Assembly: GCA_000787465.1 (NCBI GenBank)
Contig: JSYX01000670.1
Location: 1-18,144, forward strand
DNA: 18,144 bases
Direction of reading: 5' to 3'
Source of the DNA: Thermomucor indicae-seudaticae
Taxonomy: Eukaryota; Mucoromycota; Mucoromycetes; Mucorales; Lichtheimiaceae
Positions 8,680 to 17,994 of the stretch are shown one piece after another. The notes under the pieces are model-generated. The model ran no database searches. It had not been told where the DNA came from and was given only the letters and a program-made list of their open reading frames with translations. The position numbers and the translations under genes are program-made. Each line of letters begins with the position of its first letter. The stretch's first letter is position 1.

Positions 8680-10073
8680 TCACGACCAGTTCCAAACCTC
8701 CTTAAGCCAAGAAGCCAGGTCTTGTGATGGATCCGCACGCTCTTTAATGAATCGATGCTCGAGCATTGCTTCAGGTCCCGGTCTTTCATGAGGATCCTTA
8801 ATTAAGCTTCATACACTTCTTTTAATATTCCCCGTTTCGTTGATCCAATATGCGACCTTGTTTTGCTTACCATTTCGCGACGAAGTCTCTGCATTCTTCG
8901 GAACGGTCTTCTCCCAATGTTGGGAGTGGTTGGCTCACGATAAAGTCCAAGAGCTCAAAAACTGATAAGTGAGGTTGGCCTGGAGGAGGCAAAGCGGGTT
9001 GGTTTTGAGCCACTTCAATGATCGTCAAACCCAGCGACCAAATATCCGATTGCACAGAATAAGTGGCACCTTTAATGCGCTCGGGCTACATTATTGTTAT
9101 TGGTTAGAAATGCATTATCTGCTGGGGCATAGGGACATACCGCCATGTAGTACTGAGTGCCTGTAAATGTCTCGGCCATAGAGTTAATCAATTCTCCAGA
9201 TACACCTAGATCGCACAGTTTGATTTCTCCCTTTCTCGTGATCAAGATGTTGGATGGTTTGATGTCTACACATGTCTTTATAAACAAAAAAATCCAGTGT
9301 ATTTTTTGGCTCTGTAACTTACCTCTATGGATTACATTTTTGGAATGCAGATAGATCAGGCCTCTACAGACCTGGAGAGCAAAATAGTGAGAATTCGCGC
9401 TAATGGATCAATATAATACGCGTCAACCCTTACCGCTTCTGCGAGCTTAGCCAACACAGTTTCGCCAATCACACCGTGCATTTCACGCGCTCGCTTATAG
9501 ATATCTTCAAAACTTCCTCCATCACAATACTCCATGCAAATCGCTATGGTTGTGTCACCATCATCCAAAAACGCACCATAAAATGATACAATGTGGGGTG
9601 ATTCGCAAGTCTTAAGGAACGATAGTTCACGTAGTATTTGACGTTGTAACTGTGGTTCGGCTTCCACTGTGATTGTCTGTCCAGTTCAAACATGAGCTTC
9701 TTTTCCCTTAATGACACGCCATGTAGGTACAAACCTTCTTGGCCATAATGAGACCCGTGGGTTTATACCGAACTTTCCAGACAACACCTGCAGCACCTTC
9801 GCCTAGTTTCTGGATGTTTTCAAAATCTGTAGGTTTTAAATCCACATCGGTATTGTCACTGTTATCTTGCTGCTGATCCGATGGCACCAAAAGGTTACTC
9901 TGAGACCGGTTTTGACTCACGATACGCACAAGGTCTTCACGCCAACTATCGGTCGTTGTTGAAGTACTCTTTCTCAAAGAAGACGGATCGTCATCGTCTA
10001 GGCTGCATGGTGTCGTAGGTCTCGAATTAAGGTCAAGCTTAAGACCAGAGTGGTTTCGTAATTTTCCAATCAT
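8680..10073 (-). CDS. MAP kinase kinase (Ste7/Mkk class)
   Basis: Model: complement(join(8680..8806,8871..9085,9141..9265,9323..9371,9434..9676,9735..10073)), 365 aa. MAPKKs dual-phosphorylate MAP kinases in pheromone or cell-wall integrity cascades. Visible: Gly-rich loop [12 protein letters not shown] (90-101), ATP lysine Lys113 in MAKKTI, HRDIKPSN (209-216), DLGVSG (229-234), an activation segment with Ser239 and Thr243 in the SxxxT spacing of MAPKKs, and MAPER (251-255). The N-terminus has basic residues then LKL (K4, R6, L11, L13), matching a MAPK docking site. DLG replaces the usual DFG. Features mix subfamilies: [15 protein letters not shown] and GELINS recall Ste7/MEK, while MAPERI recalls Mkk1/2. 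I leave the pathway open. All five introns are GT-AG, 55-64 bp, and phases close. The gene is convergent with the HSF gene (229 bp between stops). Confidence 0.9.
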
Positions 10074-10437
10074 GGCGTTTTACGAAGTGAAAGAAAGAAG
10101 GAAGTGGGGGCGTGTTGTGTGCGAAAAATAGCCTTATTATAAAAAAGACGCCGCTCAACAGATAAATACATATACGTTGACGTGCCACCTCCAACAGACA
10201 GTTGTTCTTTTTTTAAAACAACAATACAACTATGTGCCACGTTTTGTTTCTATTTCTAAATTATAGCAAAAAGATGTATTCATAAACGGGTGTCGTCCTC
10301 GAGCCATGCGTACAAAAGCGGCACGCACAGGGTCCTTTCCCTTTTGGGGTCGACAATTAGGAGTCCGATCCCACTTGGGGTGGTGCACGATCCGGCCGAT
10401 CCTTGAAACGGCCTTTTCCATTCACAGTCTCTGAAGG
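10074..10437. promoter_or_regulatory. Divergent promoter, MAPKK / RPL37
   Basis: These 364 bases lie between the two start codons. An AT-rich block TATTATAAAA (about 10135-10144) is 60-70 bp upstream of the MAPKK start and could serve as a TATA-like site. A poly(T)/poly(A) stretch lies at 10207-10220. No other motif was recognised and no ORF here looks coding. Confidence 0.5.
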
Positions 10438-11026
10438 ATGGTACGTTTCAAAAGACGGATAGAGGGAAATGTTTCGGCATGGACAAACGGACGGACGGAT
10501 GGATGGATGGATGGAGCAACGAAAACATGTCCGAAACACGAACCTTCATTCGAACTCGATTGCATTTTCCAATGAACAATTCCTGACATTACAACATTTG
10601 ATCATGACAGACCAAGGGTACTACCTCATTCGGTAAACGTCAGACAAAGACGCACACCTTGTGCCGTCGCTGTGGCAGACGTGCTTATCACAAGCAAAAG
10701 AAGACCTGCGCTAGCTGCGGTTACCCCTCTGCCAAAATTCGCTCTTGTAAGTTTAGTGCTTGTCGACGGTTATATGCAAAAGAAGAAAGCTTAGTGGGAA
10801 TGCTATTGTATAGACAACTGGTCTGTCAAGGCTAAGCGCAGAAAGACGACTGGTACTGGCCGCATGCGTCATTTGAAGCTTGTTCATCGTCGTTTCTTGA
10901 ACGGTTTCCGTGAGGGTAAACGTCATCCGTACAAGAATTTGGCGAAAGGAAAAAAGAGGTCTCACGCACAATGTTCATACAGGTACTCAGGCCAAGAAGC
11001 AGACCAAGCCTGAAGCCACTGCTTAA
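10438..11026 (+). CDS. RPL37: 60S ribosomal protein eL37
   Basis: Model: join(10438..10440,10611..10746,10814..10915,10983..11026), 94 aa, the usual eL37 length. It is a zinc-binding protein of the large subunit. Spliced it begins [12 protein letters not shown], with the CxxC...CxxC zinc motif in LCRRCGRR and CASCGYP, then [20 protein letters not shown] and the tail [17 protein letters not shown]. The first coding exon is only the ATG, followed directly by a GTACGT donor; the 170-bp intron ends CTGAC...CATGACAG. Reading without this intron gives an early stop (TAA about ten codons after ATG 10605). Introns 2 and 3 are 67 bp each. Exon phases close. Confidence 0.95.
10471..10537 (+). other. 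Hairpin enclosing ACGG/ATGG repeats in RPL37 intron 1
   Basis: GTTTCGG-CATG (10471-10481) can pair with CATG-T-CCGAAAC (10526-10537) with a single bulged base. The loop contains three ACGG then four ATGG units (10487-10514). Stems inside first introns of yeast ribosomal protein genes can shorten the donor to branch-point distance; the same role here is inference. I saw no C or D boxes that would mark a snoRNA. Confidence 0.45.
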
Positions 11027-11186
11027 AAGCAAGGAAAAACGCCCATTGTACAAAAATGCAAAAAATTAAGCCCAAGGTCGTTTGGTCGGACTGCAATAAA
11101 CAAAGCGTTTCCTTGGTTACAGTGTCGTATGGGGAAACTTTTTTTGTGAATGGGGTTTATCTTCCCCATAAGGCTTTTGCGTTTCT

Positions 11187-11192
11187 CACGTG
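11187..11192 (+). promoter_or_regulatory. CACGTG E-box upstream of the acyltransferase gene
   Basis: A palindromic CACGTG lies about 90 bp before the start codon at 11284 and is the likely site for a bHLH factor. In yeast this core binds Cbf1/Pho4 and related factors, and lipid genes use a related CATGTG site. One 6-bp match has weak specificity. Confidence 0.35.
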
Positions 11193-11283
11193 CACAATTG
11201 TTACATCCCGCCGAAAGAAAAATATAATATCGCAGAGATCCCGTTATTAGAGTTTTCTTTCGTGTTCTTTCTCTTCAAAATTT

Positions 11284-14200
11284 ATGTCGGACAATACTGG
11301 GGATCGACTCAGGCGGCTTATGGAAGACTATAAGAAAAGTAATGAGGACAGGGACTCTGTCCCTACTGATCTCGACAGCAATGTGAATGGAGAGTACCGC
11401 AACTTAACGTACGTTACGCGGGGTACAAAAAAATGAAGTCTGTGCAGACTGAATAAACGTGATATGATTCAGGGAAAAGGAACCACGACGTATGCGGGAA
11501 GATCCTGTTGCGTTTATGCTCAACGTTGGATTACACTACAGGGGCACTGTTAGTAACCAATTGTTATTATTATCGTCTTCCTTATTTCTCACTTTATTAG
11601 TAACCATTCAATTCGAACAGGGTTGGAGAGGATACAAGAGTTATATTGGAAACAAGATTCTGTATCCTGGATTTTCCGATAGAATGAAGTCATTGGTCCT
11701 CAATAGTAAGAAAGGTACTACTGATGTCCTTTTATAATCAGTGGGCAATATCCCTCAACGTCTCTTTATATGTAGTACAACAAGTCATTGCAGAGCTGGC
11801 CGATAGACAAGCCGCACAACTAGAAGAAGCCCAAAAATTATCAAAAAATACTAATCTCTCGGAAAGCGCGAAGCGAAAGCAGATCGAGAAGCGCAGAAAG
11901 GCACTGCAGAAGGAATTGGAAATTGTGGCAAAAGGGATCGTCGATAAGTGTGTTTCGACCATGGACGACGTACGAATGGTGAGGTCTGTGATACGTTTGA
12001 TACTATGACAGGTGTAGGAAAGATTTTTGACAGCTTCTTCTCTCGTAGATTCTTGGCTTTTACGCTTAATAATGTGCTTGTGCGTCTTTATCATCAAGGA
12101 ATTCATATTAAAGAAAGCCAATGGGTCGAGGTATATCAATCACGTCCAATGCTGATATATAACCTTCCGACTAAAGCGATCAACAAACAGCTCAAGCGAG
12201 TTGCATTGATAGCTCAGCAAAAGAAGGAATCCTTGGTTCTTTTACCGTGCCACAAGTCTCACATCGATTACCTTGTCATATCCTACATCTTTTTCCGACT
12301 AGGTGAGCACCATTTGGAACCTTGGGATTGTGTGGTGATAGCATACTAAAGAATATACCCAGGCATCCAAATCCCACATATTGTGGCAGGTGAAAACCTC
12401 GACTTACCTATCGTTGGCAAGATCTTGAAGGACTGTGGTGCCTTCTTCATTAAACGAGAATGGGGTAACAATACATTGTACAAGACGATTATGGAAGAAT
12501 ATATTGCCACACTATTGGCGGAAGGAAGTGAGTTCCCCAAAAGACAGGTACGAGTCATGTCTAATGATACTTATCACTGTGGCTCCCAGTGAACCTTGAA
12601 TGCTTTGTGGAAGGCACACGATCCAGACTAGGCAAGCTATTGACACCCAAACTGGGTATCATCAAGATCATCTTGGATGCCTTTGTCGAAGGTCGATTTT
12701 CGGATTGTCATATTGTGCCGATATCCATCGGTTATGACAAAATCATCGAAACCTCTTCGTACGTATATTTCCAGTCGTCTTGGCGCGCATGCCTGAAAAG
12801 AACTATGCACTAAATTATTCATGTAGGTATGCGAATGAACTACTTGGGAATCCAAAAGAAAAAGAGAGTTTATGGTAAAAGTCCATTTGTCAGTACTACC
12901 CCGGAGGAGTAGGAGATGCTAAGCTGTTCCATGTATATAGGGGGCTTATAACGAACACTCGGTTGCTGCAACTCAAATGGGGTCGTGTCGACGGTAATAG
13001 GTACAAAGGACAGGAAAGCTAATTTGATATAATAACTATCCCCAATTCTGTAGTGCGAGTCGGTAAGCCGTTTTCCCTAAGGACATGGCTTGAAGGCCAG
13101 CTTCAATTGCGCGGGTAAAAAGCATATTACAGAAGAATACCGGTATTATGTACTAAACTAGTACATAGTCCTATGGATCTGTCTGATGCAAGTCAAAAGT
13201 CGATATTGTTAAAGTCGCTCGGCTATCGGTAAGTGGGGAAAAAAAGCAAGTTCGCTCTCTAGACTGGTCAACTTATTTCTTGCTACAGAGTCTTGTCCGA
13301 TATTGTAAGCTTGTACTCTTTCTCTATCAACGGGAAGGTGGGGTGTTTCTCACTCTTTTATGTCGTGACTTGTTACAGAATGCGATCTCTGTAATTATGC
13401 CTTCGGCACTGTTGGGTACTGTCATCCTTACTCTGAGAGGCAGAGGCGTCGGAAGAAGCGAACTGATTCGACGGGTCGACTGGCTGACCAAAGTCATTAC
13501 TGCCAAGGGTGGTCAAGTCGCTGAATTTCATGGCATGTCTACAAGCGTGGTAGTGGATAGGTAAATCCTCGTAGGACACTAACAATCATCCCACCTATTA
13601 ACCTCCCTTTCATTAAAGAACTGTGAGTATTCACAAAGACCTTATTGGAGAGCACAAGATCAAGGATTTGCTCGAACCCACCTTTTATCCCATCAATCCT
13701 TTCGAACTCTCCTATTACCGCAACCAAGTCATCCACATGTTTGTAGAAGAAGGTAACACCATTTTTTCTAAAGGAGTATATCTGGGCGCATGATATAATA
13801 CTGAGAAACGGGGCACTATTATTAGCAATCGTCTGCGTTGCGTTATATACTGTCGTGAAGCTGGGTGGTAGCAAAATCGATCAACGCATGCGATACTCTG
13901 ACTTGCTTGACGAAATCTCATTCCTATCCAGCCTTTTGAAGCTGGATATGATCTATAAGCCTGGCGGGGTAGAAAACAACACCAAACGGACTGTACGATG
14001 GTTGGCTGATAACAAGGTGATTGAAGTGAGCGACGATGGTTGGGTCGGATTGTCCGATATCGAAAGAGAATGTGGACGCGAGAACTATGGCAAGTGCTGC
14101 TTTTGCTGCTCTGTGGAAAAAACTGGATTGCTGATGAGCTATGAAAAAGACTTCCTATGTTTCCTGATCTGGCCATTTGTCGAGTCGTACTGGCTTGCAG

Positions 14201-14814
14201 CTGTCAGCTTGTTTTCTCTTGTGCGTCCAAGTCGATCTACGGATAGCGGACCTGTTTGGGTTGAAAGCAAGTTGTTTGCGAATAGAACGCAGGCCCTGGG
14301 CAAGACATTGTACTATCAAGGAGACCTGGTATGACGCGGATAAATAGCACTTAATGAGGGTTATCATACGTATTGACACTCATATATTTGCATAATATAG
14401 AGCTATTTGGAAGCCGTGAATAAGGAGACGCTAAGTAGCGCATTCACACGGTACCAAGAACAAAAGGTCATGCTTACCAGGACACACAATAGCCCTAAAC
14501 GGTGGTCTGAGGTTGCGCTGGCTGAATCCTATATCCCTGAGCGAGTTGATGGCATGCTGGCTCCTCGCGGTAAACTTTGGGAACTCGTTGAAAGGATAGG
14601 AAAGTTTAGAATGGAAGGAAAGAATAGAAGAGACAGTGCTACAGGTAAGCCTTTTTACTGATAATAGTCTATGCGTATCTTGACATACTCCTCCTCTCTA
14701 GTAAGCACACGGGTTCTGCGACTGGCTGAAATATTGGGTGAAGAAAATGCTGTTCCCTCGGCAATCCAAAAGACGCTTTTGAAGAAAATCTCGCAAGAGA
14801 AGTCGAAATTGTAG
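11284..14814 (+). CDS. PlsB/GNPAT-type acyltransferase with C-terminal SKL
   Basis: Model: join(11284..11408,11473..11548,11621..11714,11776..11983,12049..12130,12191..12302,12363..12527,12590..12758,12827..12874,12941..12993,13054..13114,13169..13228,13289..13304,13379..13560,13619..13752,13826..14089,14150..14328,14401..14644,14702..14814), 794 aa. The family acylates the sn-1 position of glycerol-3-phosphate or dihydroxyacetone phosphate. Block I is CHKSHID (catalytic His216, Asp221), block II GAFFIKRE (258-265), block III FVEGTRSR (293-300), block IV IVPISIGYD (329-337). The long C-terminal PlsB-type region follows (MPSALLGT, ILTLRGRGVGRSEL, YYRNQVIHMFVEE). The last three residues are Ser-Lys-Leu, a canonical PTS1, so I infer peroxisomal import and prefer DHAP acyltransferase. 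Introns are 54-74 bp. Uncertain points: exon 3 may end at 11705 instead of 11714; introns 12131-12190 and 14090-14149 are in frame without stops; exon 13 is 16 nt. All phases close. Confidence 0.87.
14090..14149 (+). other. In-frame GC-AG intron in the acyltransferase gene
   Basis: The donor is GCAAGT after TATG, with a GCTGATG branch motif and an AAAAAG acceptor. The 60 bases contain no stop in frame, so unspliced RNA adds 20 residues (starting GKCCFCC) between ENY and DFLCFLIWPF. Removal restores the expected spacing of the PlsB C-terminal region, as I remember it. Confidence 0.55.
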
Positions 14815-15232
14815 CCAACGATTGAAAATCGATATACCCGGTAAACCTTTCTTGTGTGATATAAAGTATAGACTATACATAGAACTTTTTGTATCGCTAT
14901 GTGTTCACTTCGCAGAATGAATGTAAGCACTAACATGGAAGTTTGATGGCTCAGCTACTACCTTACTCAGACTTTAAGAATCCTGCCTTGCCGGCACAGA
15001 CCGAGGAGGTTATGCCCATATATTTGGGGCCGATGAATTGGTTGTTTCTCTTTTCAGAAATGAAATAATACCGTGATGTGATTAAGGGTTTTAAGCTAGT
15101 GCAGTAGATGCATAGCTTGAGGCGGCAACTCATAGACGTTTTAGATTATTTCATGAAGAACGAATGAGATATTGAAGCACCCGTTTACTTTGTTTTTCAT
15201 ATCTGTCTTCTCTCCGTTTGTCTCTTACATGA

Positions 15233-15262
15233 AGTGACCATTATAATGACCATAAGGTCACT
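15233..15262. repeat. AGTGACC / GGTCACT inverted repeat
   Basis: AGTGACC (15233-15239) and GGTCACT (15256-15262) are perfect inverted repeats around a 16-bp AT-rich spacer that itself contains another ATGACC. It could be a protein-binding site or chance in a long gene-free stretch. Confidence 0.35.
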
Positions 15263-16043
15263 CTGTCACTTACTAATGTCAGGCTAGCCGTATCGGATGA
15301 GAGCATTGGCTACACTCCGATCCTAACTGCTAAGGGGCGTTTCCCGACATTGAGAAGTTCTACGTGTTAAGAGCTTTCATGTACTCTTTTCAACCAGTCA
15401 ATCTTAAGTCAACAACGGTATATTATAGACTGAACTTTGTTCCATGGTCGTTAGACTCGAATCCAACGCACATTGTTTTGACATGTAATTGAAGAGAAGT
15501 ATGTATGATGTACCACCGTGACTAGATCCAAAACAAAGGAACTGTCGGCAGTAAAGGAAAAACACAATAAACAGCGTGTGTCCAACAACGTGAGAGGAAT
15601 TGCAGTTTCACGAGAAATGTTCGCGACATGGGAGTACTTTTGAATAGCCATACAGCTATATTAATTTTGTTTGGATATGTTCAATTATGGAGATGCCGGA
15701 AATAAGGCAATATGCAATATATAAACTTGCTTTGATGCAAAAGCTTCTCGATCAACTTCTTTCTCTGGGTTCGTCAGTTTGATTTGTTGTCCTAGTGAGC
15801 AGCCTTGCATGCTCAACTGGGTCCCTATTGGTTGGACAATCCTTTTGTGTGATCGCCAAGTACACAAAGACAGCTTCCTAGCCGATAAGCGGTACATTCG
15901 GATCTTGAGGAGTTCTCAACCGTAACGATTGTTCTTTTGTTCTGGGATAATATCCCTCGTTTTCCTTTTTGCTAGTGCTTGGATAGTCCTATAGAGACAG
16001 AAAATGATTCAAAGAAAGCTGCAAAAGAAATGTCGATATCAAA

Positions 16044-16070
16044 TAGGTAGATAGATAGAGAGAGACAGAC
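16044..16070. repeat. TAGA / GA microsatellite
   Basis: A short tract of TAGA repeats grading into GA repeats lies about 130-150 bp before the next start codon. It is followed by a long pyrimidine-rich stretch on the plus strand, as is common in fungal core promoters. Confidence 0.7.
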
Positions 16071-16197
16071 ATGTTAAAAGGTAAATGGCGGTTGTGACAT
16101 GCAATCTTTTTTTGTCACCCTTCTTGCCTCTCGTTTTACTCCCATTTCTTCTCTTCTTCTTCTCTTTGCCGTCGCCTCGTGATAAAAGACAAAAACA

Positions 16198-17994
16198 ATG
16201 GAACCTCTTGAAATCATTGGTCGTGGCGGCATTTCCTCAGAAGAGGAATCCGTGGAAGCTGTACTTTACAAATACCTGCAGCCCGACTTCCCTTTCCTCT
16301 CATCGTCTCCCGTGACAACAAATGGTTCATCAATTCAGGATGATAATGATGATATCGATACTTTTGCCTATCCTTACCCAAGTGATCAAGTACAGCTTCA
16401 ACTAGACTCGTTTTCAGATCTCCAAGCTGTGCTCAGAGATATTGACCCGGGCTATCAACATAATGATCATTATCAACATCCACATCAACACTATCGCTCC
16501 CTCCACGACACTTGCAGCGATCATAATACGGCACAAGAGTCAAGCCAGCAATGCACAACAACAGAAGAAGGTCTTGCGACACTGAGCAGCAGTGAGCTAT
16601 CCGTTCCATCATCCATACGACTCAATATCGTGAGCTCGTCGATGCTTGACAGCCTAATGCACCGAGCCATCACGCACTGGTGCTGTATCGGGTTCAAGGT
16701 GGCGCCCATCAGTCTGGACCTGATCAAGGACTGGCACCGAGCACCGCCAGCCATTGTTTACTGCGTAGCGTCCATCAGCCTCGTGACCTTTATGGATCAC
16801 CAGGCCGGCCAAGCCTTTGTGAAACAAGCCGCAATGGGGTTTTACGAACAAGCCAGGCACAAGATCGACGATGTGTTTATCGAAGATATCCATCCGCTCA
16901 TTATTCAAGCCTATTTCTGTCTCAGCTACACATCCAATCTGCTACGGCTCTATGAGCAGCAGCGTACCTGGGGCAGTCTGGCATCGATCGCCTTGCAGCA
17001 ATGCACACGCGACATGAGGGCCGGCAGACCGGTCGATCAACTGACCATGCTATGCTTCTTTCGTTGGTACTATGTTGATGCATGGATGTGTCTCACATTA
17101 AACCGAGAATGCCTCTTGCCGGACGACATGCCCGTGGATCTCAACTTTACGGCTTCTTGCTCTGCATTCCAACAATACGACGTGCACTCGCAGGATTTAT
17201 ATCGATTCGCAGCACTTACGCAATACATGCGGCGATATATTCGAGCGATGCAATCCAACCGAATCTTTGATACCGCGTCGCATCAACAAGACCGCATTTA
17301 CCCCTCGGCGCTCTATCTCAACATTACCAACCAACTCAAGCAATGGTATAGCCAGCAATTCAACTACCACCCGACGACAGGCTCGTTGGGCCCCACCACA
17401 AGACCCGATCTTTATGGAAGCAATGTCCATTTCCACTTGTGCTACAATGCCATGCGACTCGTGGTTCTTTTCCGGTTTCTACAGCCGGACCGATACCCAC
17501 CCTATGACATTCTGATCGACTGTCTCGAGACCAGTCTGTGCCTTTTACAGTCATTACAGTATCTCAAGGATATCGGATGCGACCAGAGCACTTACCATCA
17601 CATGTTTTTTGCGATTCACAATACGGCTATGCGTATCTATCGCTACGAACGAGGCCCGGCTGTCTCATTAAAGGCCTATGCCCGTGACCAGTTACGGATT
17701 AACCTCATGCTTCTGAAAGGTACACAGGCTTATGCGAATGATCTCTTTAAAGTGCGCTTGTATGCCGAAAAGATCGAACAGCAGTTCAATGACTTGGGAA
17801 TCACCTTGGATGATTGGCTCAAACTACCGCTGTCTCTCCCTTGTTCTTCTTCTTCCCCTGCTTCCTGTTATTCTTCTTCCTCATGTCACGCTCATCCTAC
17901 GACAACGACCCACTCTTCACAGCCTCGTATCCTGGTCTTTCGTCAAAAGCCCTTGAAAATCAGTACCTCCTCTTCCAAGCATCGTAAATTATGA
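16198..17994 (+). CDS. Fungal transcription factor domain (MHR) protein, no zinc cluster
   Basis: This is a single 598-codon exon with the start in good context (AAACAATGG) and a TGA stop. The N-terminal 130 residues are acidic, Ser/Gln/His-rich and look disordered. From about residue 140 to 500 the sequence resembles the fungal-specific transcription factor regulatory domain (middle homology region) of zinc-cluster proteins: the alpha-helical LMHRAITHWCCIGFKVAP, WHRAPPAIVYCVASISLV, WGSLASIALQQCTRDM, and the characteristic RWYYVDAWMCLTLNREC followed by LLPDDMPVDLNF. The C-terminal 60 residues are Ser-rich and basic. No Zn2Cys6 motif is visible in the protein or in nearby upstream frames. It may act as a cofactor or have lost the DNA-binding domain. 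It is intronless, unlike every other gene in the window. Family assignment is from recalled pattern. Confidence 0.7.
   Translation: MEPLEIIGRGGISSEEESVEAVLYKYLQPDFPFLSSSPVTTNGSSIQDDNDDIDTFAYPYPSDQVQLQLDSFSDLQAVLRDIDPGYQHNDHYQHPHQHYRSLHDTCSDHNTAQESSQQCTTTEEGLATLSSSELSVPSSIRLNIVSSSMLDSLMHRAITHWCCIGFKVAPISLDLIKDWHRAPPAIVYCVASISLVTFMDHQAGQAFVKQAAMGFYEQARHKIDDVFIEDIHPLIIQAYFCLSYTSNLLRLYEQQRTWGSLASIALQQCTRDMRAGRPVDQLTMLCFFRWYYVDAWMCLTLNRECLLPDDMPVDLNFTASCSAFQQYDVHSQDLYRFAALTQYMRRYIRAMQSNRIFDTASHQQDRIYPSALYLNITNQLKQWYSQQFNYHPTTGSLGPTTRPDLYGSNVHFHLCYNAMRLVVLFRFLQPDRYPPYDILIDCLETSLCLLQSLQYLKDIGCDQSTYHHMFFAIHNTAMRIYRYERGPAVSLKAYARDQLRINLMLLKGTQAYANDLFKVRLYAEKIEQQFNDLGITLDDWLKLPLSLPCSSSSPASCYSSSSCHAHPTTTTHSSQPRILVFRQKPLKISTSSSKHRKL

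Larger units (their letters stand above)
14815..16197. other. Intergenic region with no supported gene
   Basis: This 1.38-kb stretch follows the acyltransferase stop and precedes the transcription factor start. Short ORFs on either strand (the longest 70 codons, minus strand, 15685-15897) show no recognised domain and no exon-like partners. No tRNA-like cloverleaf was found. The right end is the likely promoter of the next gene: a TAGA/GA microsatellite (16044-16070) and a pyrimidine-rich tract (about 16105-16190). The 7-bp inverted repeat at 15233-15262 is listed separately. Confidence 0.6.

Noticed and set aside
8464..8727. 87-codon plus-strand ORF after the HSF stop
   Set aside because: It starts beyond the KRRRRTP stop, has no splice link to the HSF frame and overlaps the MAPKK 3' exon antisense.
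10441..10610. Intronic snoRNA in RPL37 intron 1
   Set aside because: Ribosomal protein introns often carry snoRNAs, but no convincing C box (RTGATGA) with a matched D box was seen.
15440..15480. tRNA-like segment containing ACTCGAATCC
   Set aside because: The T-arm would need mismatches and an 8-base loop, and no matching acceptor or D arm is present.
15451..15897. Two minus-strand ORFs of 66 and 70 codons
   Set aside because: There is no domain or family resemblance and no plausible intron joins them; they look like chance ORFs.
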